From Alphaproteobacteria bacterium (lineage in GTDB: Bacteria > Pseudomonadota > Alphaproteobacteria > Caulobacterales > Parvularculaceae), in contig JAUIEG010000161.1 of the NCBI GenBank assembly GCA_030428745.1, positions 1 through 6,351 of the forward strand: a stretch of 6,351 bases of DNA, in the 5' to 3' direction. Made by a program: the position numbers and the translations under genes. The notes under the pieces are model-generated. The model was given only the letters and a program-made list of their open reading frames with translations, ran no database searches and was not told where the DNA came from. Shown piece by piece: positions 4,951 to 6,351 of the stretch; the first letter of the stretch is position 1; every line of letters begins with the position of its first letter.

Positions 4951-6351
4951 ATGATAGGTAATCAAACGCGTAAGAAAAAGCTGTTGCTTGTTGGGGCTTC
5001 GCTCTGCGCCATAGGCGTTTCTCAGTTCAATAGCTTTGCACTTGCCCAAGGAGCAAACACTGCTGCAAGCAGCGACGAAATTGTCGTGTCGGCAACGCGG
5101 CGCAGTGAGACGCTTGCGGAAGTTCCGCTGAGTGTTACGGCTTATACTCAAGAAAGCATGGATCGTAAGGGCATCGGAAGCGTGCTCGATATCGCCGCGC
5201 AAACGCCGGGTGTGGATATTCCCCCGGGTGAAAGATATCAGCGGATATCAATTCGCGGTATAGATTCTAACTCTGGTGCGGCTACGACGGCGGTCTATAT
5301 CGACGATATCCCAATCCAAGCGCGGAACGCGGCTATCAACTATGCCGGCAGTACGATCCCCTATATTCTCGATCTTGAGCGTATTGAAGTCCTGAGGGGG
5401 CCTCAGGGGACTCTATTTGGCGCAAACGCGCAAGGCGGAGCGATCCGGTTTATTACGCCAGCGCCGAGTCTTACAGACTTTACTGGCTACGCGCGGGTGC
5501 AGGCTAACGTAGTCGATGGCGGCGGTACGGGGTTCGATGCCGGGTTGGCGATTGGTGGACCGATTGTTGAGGACAAGCTCGGTTTCCGTCTCAGTGGATA
5601 CCGCCGGGAGACCGGTGGCTGGGTTAACCGTCAAAGCTGGCAAGATCCGCTGGATAAAGAGGAGGACGCCAATACCGCTGAAGCGACAATTCTTCGGGCC
5701 GCGCTATTGTGGCAAGTAAACGATTGGCTCTCCGTCTCACCAAGCGCTTACTACCAATATAGTCGCGAAAACGATCGAGGTGGATCCCTGTTATATACTC
5801 GTTGCCCTAGCGCAACTCCTCTAGATCCCACGCTTGACCCGTGCCCTTTGGGGGCATCAGACCCTAATGATGGGGAGTTCCTGAATTATGCGTCGTTGGC
5901 GCAACCAAGCGAAGACAAGTTTGTTGTTCCTTCGCTCAAGTTTGTGGCAAGCGGCGCTGACATTGAGGTTACGTCCGTGACATCATATCTCTATAGAAAA
6001 GTGTCTCAGATCAATGATGCCACGCATAACAACGACAGAGTCTCTTTGGGCGCCGAGTGGTTATTCCCCATTGTGCCAGGCTGGGATAATGCAATCACTT
6101 GGCAAGAGCCTACGGCGACGCAGAAATTGTTCACACAAGAAATGCGCGTCGCCAATATTGATTCTGAAGCGCGTATTAAGTGGACTTTAGGCGCATATTT
6201 TTCGAATAGTAAACTTCATTCCGATACACCCATTGCATCGCCGCATTACCCAGATTCTTATTTTGCTGATAAAGGCGTGCCGTTGTCCAATCCCCAAGAC
6301 ATGGTCGACGGAATATACCGTTATTATGGTATAGAAGACACAAAAGAACAG
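4951..6351 (+). CDS. TonB-dependent outer-membrane receptor, N-terminal part (3' truncated by window)
   Basis: The frame stays open for 467 codons to the window end; complete members usually have 700-850 residues, so most of the barrel is missing. The protein imports a ligand over the outer membrane using TonB energy. It has a signal peptide with a basic start (RKKK, 7-10), a hydrophobic core and a likely cut after ALA (30-32). A TonB-box-like DEIVVSATRR follows at 42-51. The plug domain runs from about 55 to 170 and includes ISIRGI (99-104), VYIDDIPI (115-122) and the strongly conserved LERIEVLRGPQGTLFGA (142-158). Barrel strands follow, with typical GGPIVEDKLGFRLSGY wording. There is no STN signalling domain between signal peptide and TonB box, so it is a plain transporter rather than a sigma/anti-sigma transducer. 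Cys285 and Cys298 lie in a Pro-rich stretch and could form a disulfide in an extracellular loop. The ligand is unknown; the upstream neighbours suggest an amino compound. Confidence 0.93.
   Translation, partial: MIGNQTRKKKLLLVGASLCAIGVSQFNSFALAQGANTAASSDEIVVSATRRSETLAEVPLSVTAYTQESMDRKGIGSVLDIAAQTPGVDIPPGERYQRISIRGIDSNSGAATTAVYIDDIPIQARNAAINYAGSTIPYILDLERIEVLRGPQGTLFGANAQGGAIRFITPAPSLTDFTGYARVQANVVDGGGTGFDAGLAIGGPIVEDKLGFRLSGYRRETGGWVNRQSWQDPLDKEEDANTAEATILRAALLWQVNDWLSVSPSAYYQYSRENDRGGSLLYTRCPSATPLDPTLDPCPLGASDPNDGEFLNYASLAQPSEDKFVVPSLKFVASGADIEVTSVTSYLYRKVSQINDATHNNDRVSLGAEWLFPIVPGWDNAITWQEPTATQKLFTQEMRVANIDSEARIKWTLGAYFSNSKLHSDTPIASPHYPDSYFADKGVPLSNPQDMVDGIYRYYGIEDTKEQ

Noticed and set aside
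4933..5202. Minus-strand open frame over the receptor start (89 codons)
   Set aside because: It is antisense to the receptor signal peptide and TonB box, and no protein family is recognisable.
1..6351. tRNA, rRNA, CRISPR array, insertion sequence or integrase remnants
   Set aside because: I saw no cloverleaf, no regularly spaced repeats, no transposase-like frame and no terminal inverted repeats.

Overview
The window reads as part of a nutrient-acquisition locus from a Gram-negative bacterium. The outer-membrane TonB-dependent receptor at the right end resembles the large receptor families of sphingomonads and related Alphaproteobacteria in its plug wording (DEIVVSATRR, LERIEVLRGPQGTLFGA). 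This points to that group, although a gammaproteobacterium with a similar receptor repertoire is not excluded. All six protein genes lie on the + strand, and two of them are cut by the window edges.

Layout. Positions 2-328 hold the C-terminal part of a LysR-type regulator. After a 144-base gap comes a tightly coupled three-gene ABC importer of the polar amino acid type: a solute-binding protein with a lipoprotein-like leader (473-1294), one permease (1279-1953) and one ATPase (1950-2675). The genes overlap by 16 (or 4) and 4 bases. A hairpin followed by a short T-tract (2685-2724) may end this transcript. Next is a second overlapping pair: a small Cupin_3-type protein (2788-3144) and an FAD-dependent oxidoreductase of the DAO/PuuB type (3134-4573). 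A 377-base non-coding stretch (4574-4950) follows. It holds a GC-rich hairpin, a direct repeat, a 16-base dyad and a weak promoter candidate. It leads into a TonB-dependent receptor (4951 to the window end), of which the signal peptide, TonB box, plug and first part of the barrel are present.

How the genes may work together (inference). The receptor could carry a ligand over the outer membrane. The binding protein and ABC importer could move it, or a product of it, into the cytoplasm. The flavoprotein could then oxidise an amine or N-substituted amino acid, with the cupin as an accessory or sensor protein and the LysR protein as the regulator. The substrate cannot be read from the sequence. 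Each family is well known. The unusual points are the combination itself, the odd start region of the binding protein with a 7-G run, a mini-ORF overlapping that start, the loss of metal-binding histidines in the cupin, and the structured DNA upstream of the receptor.
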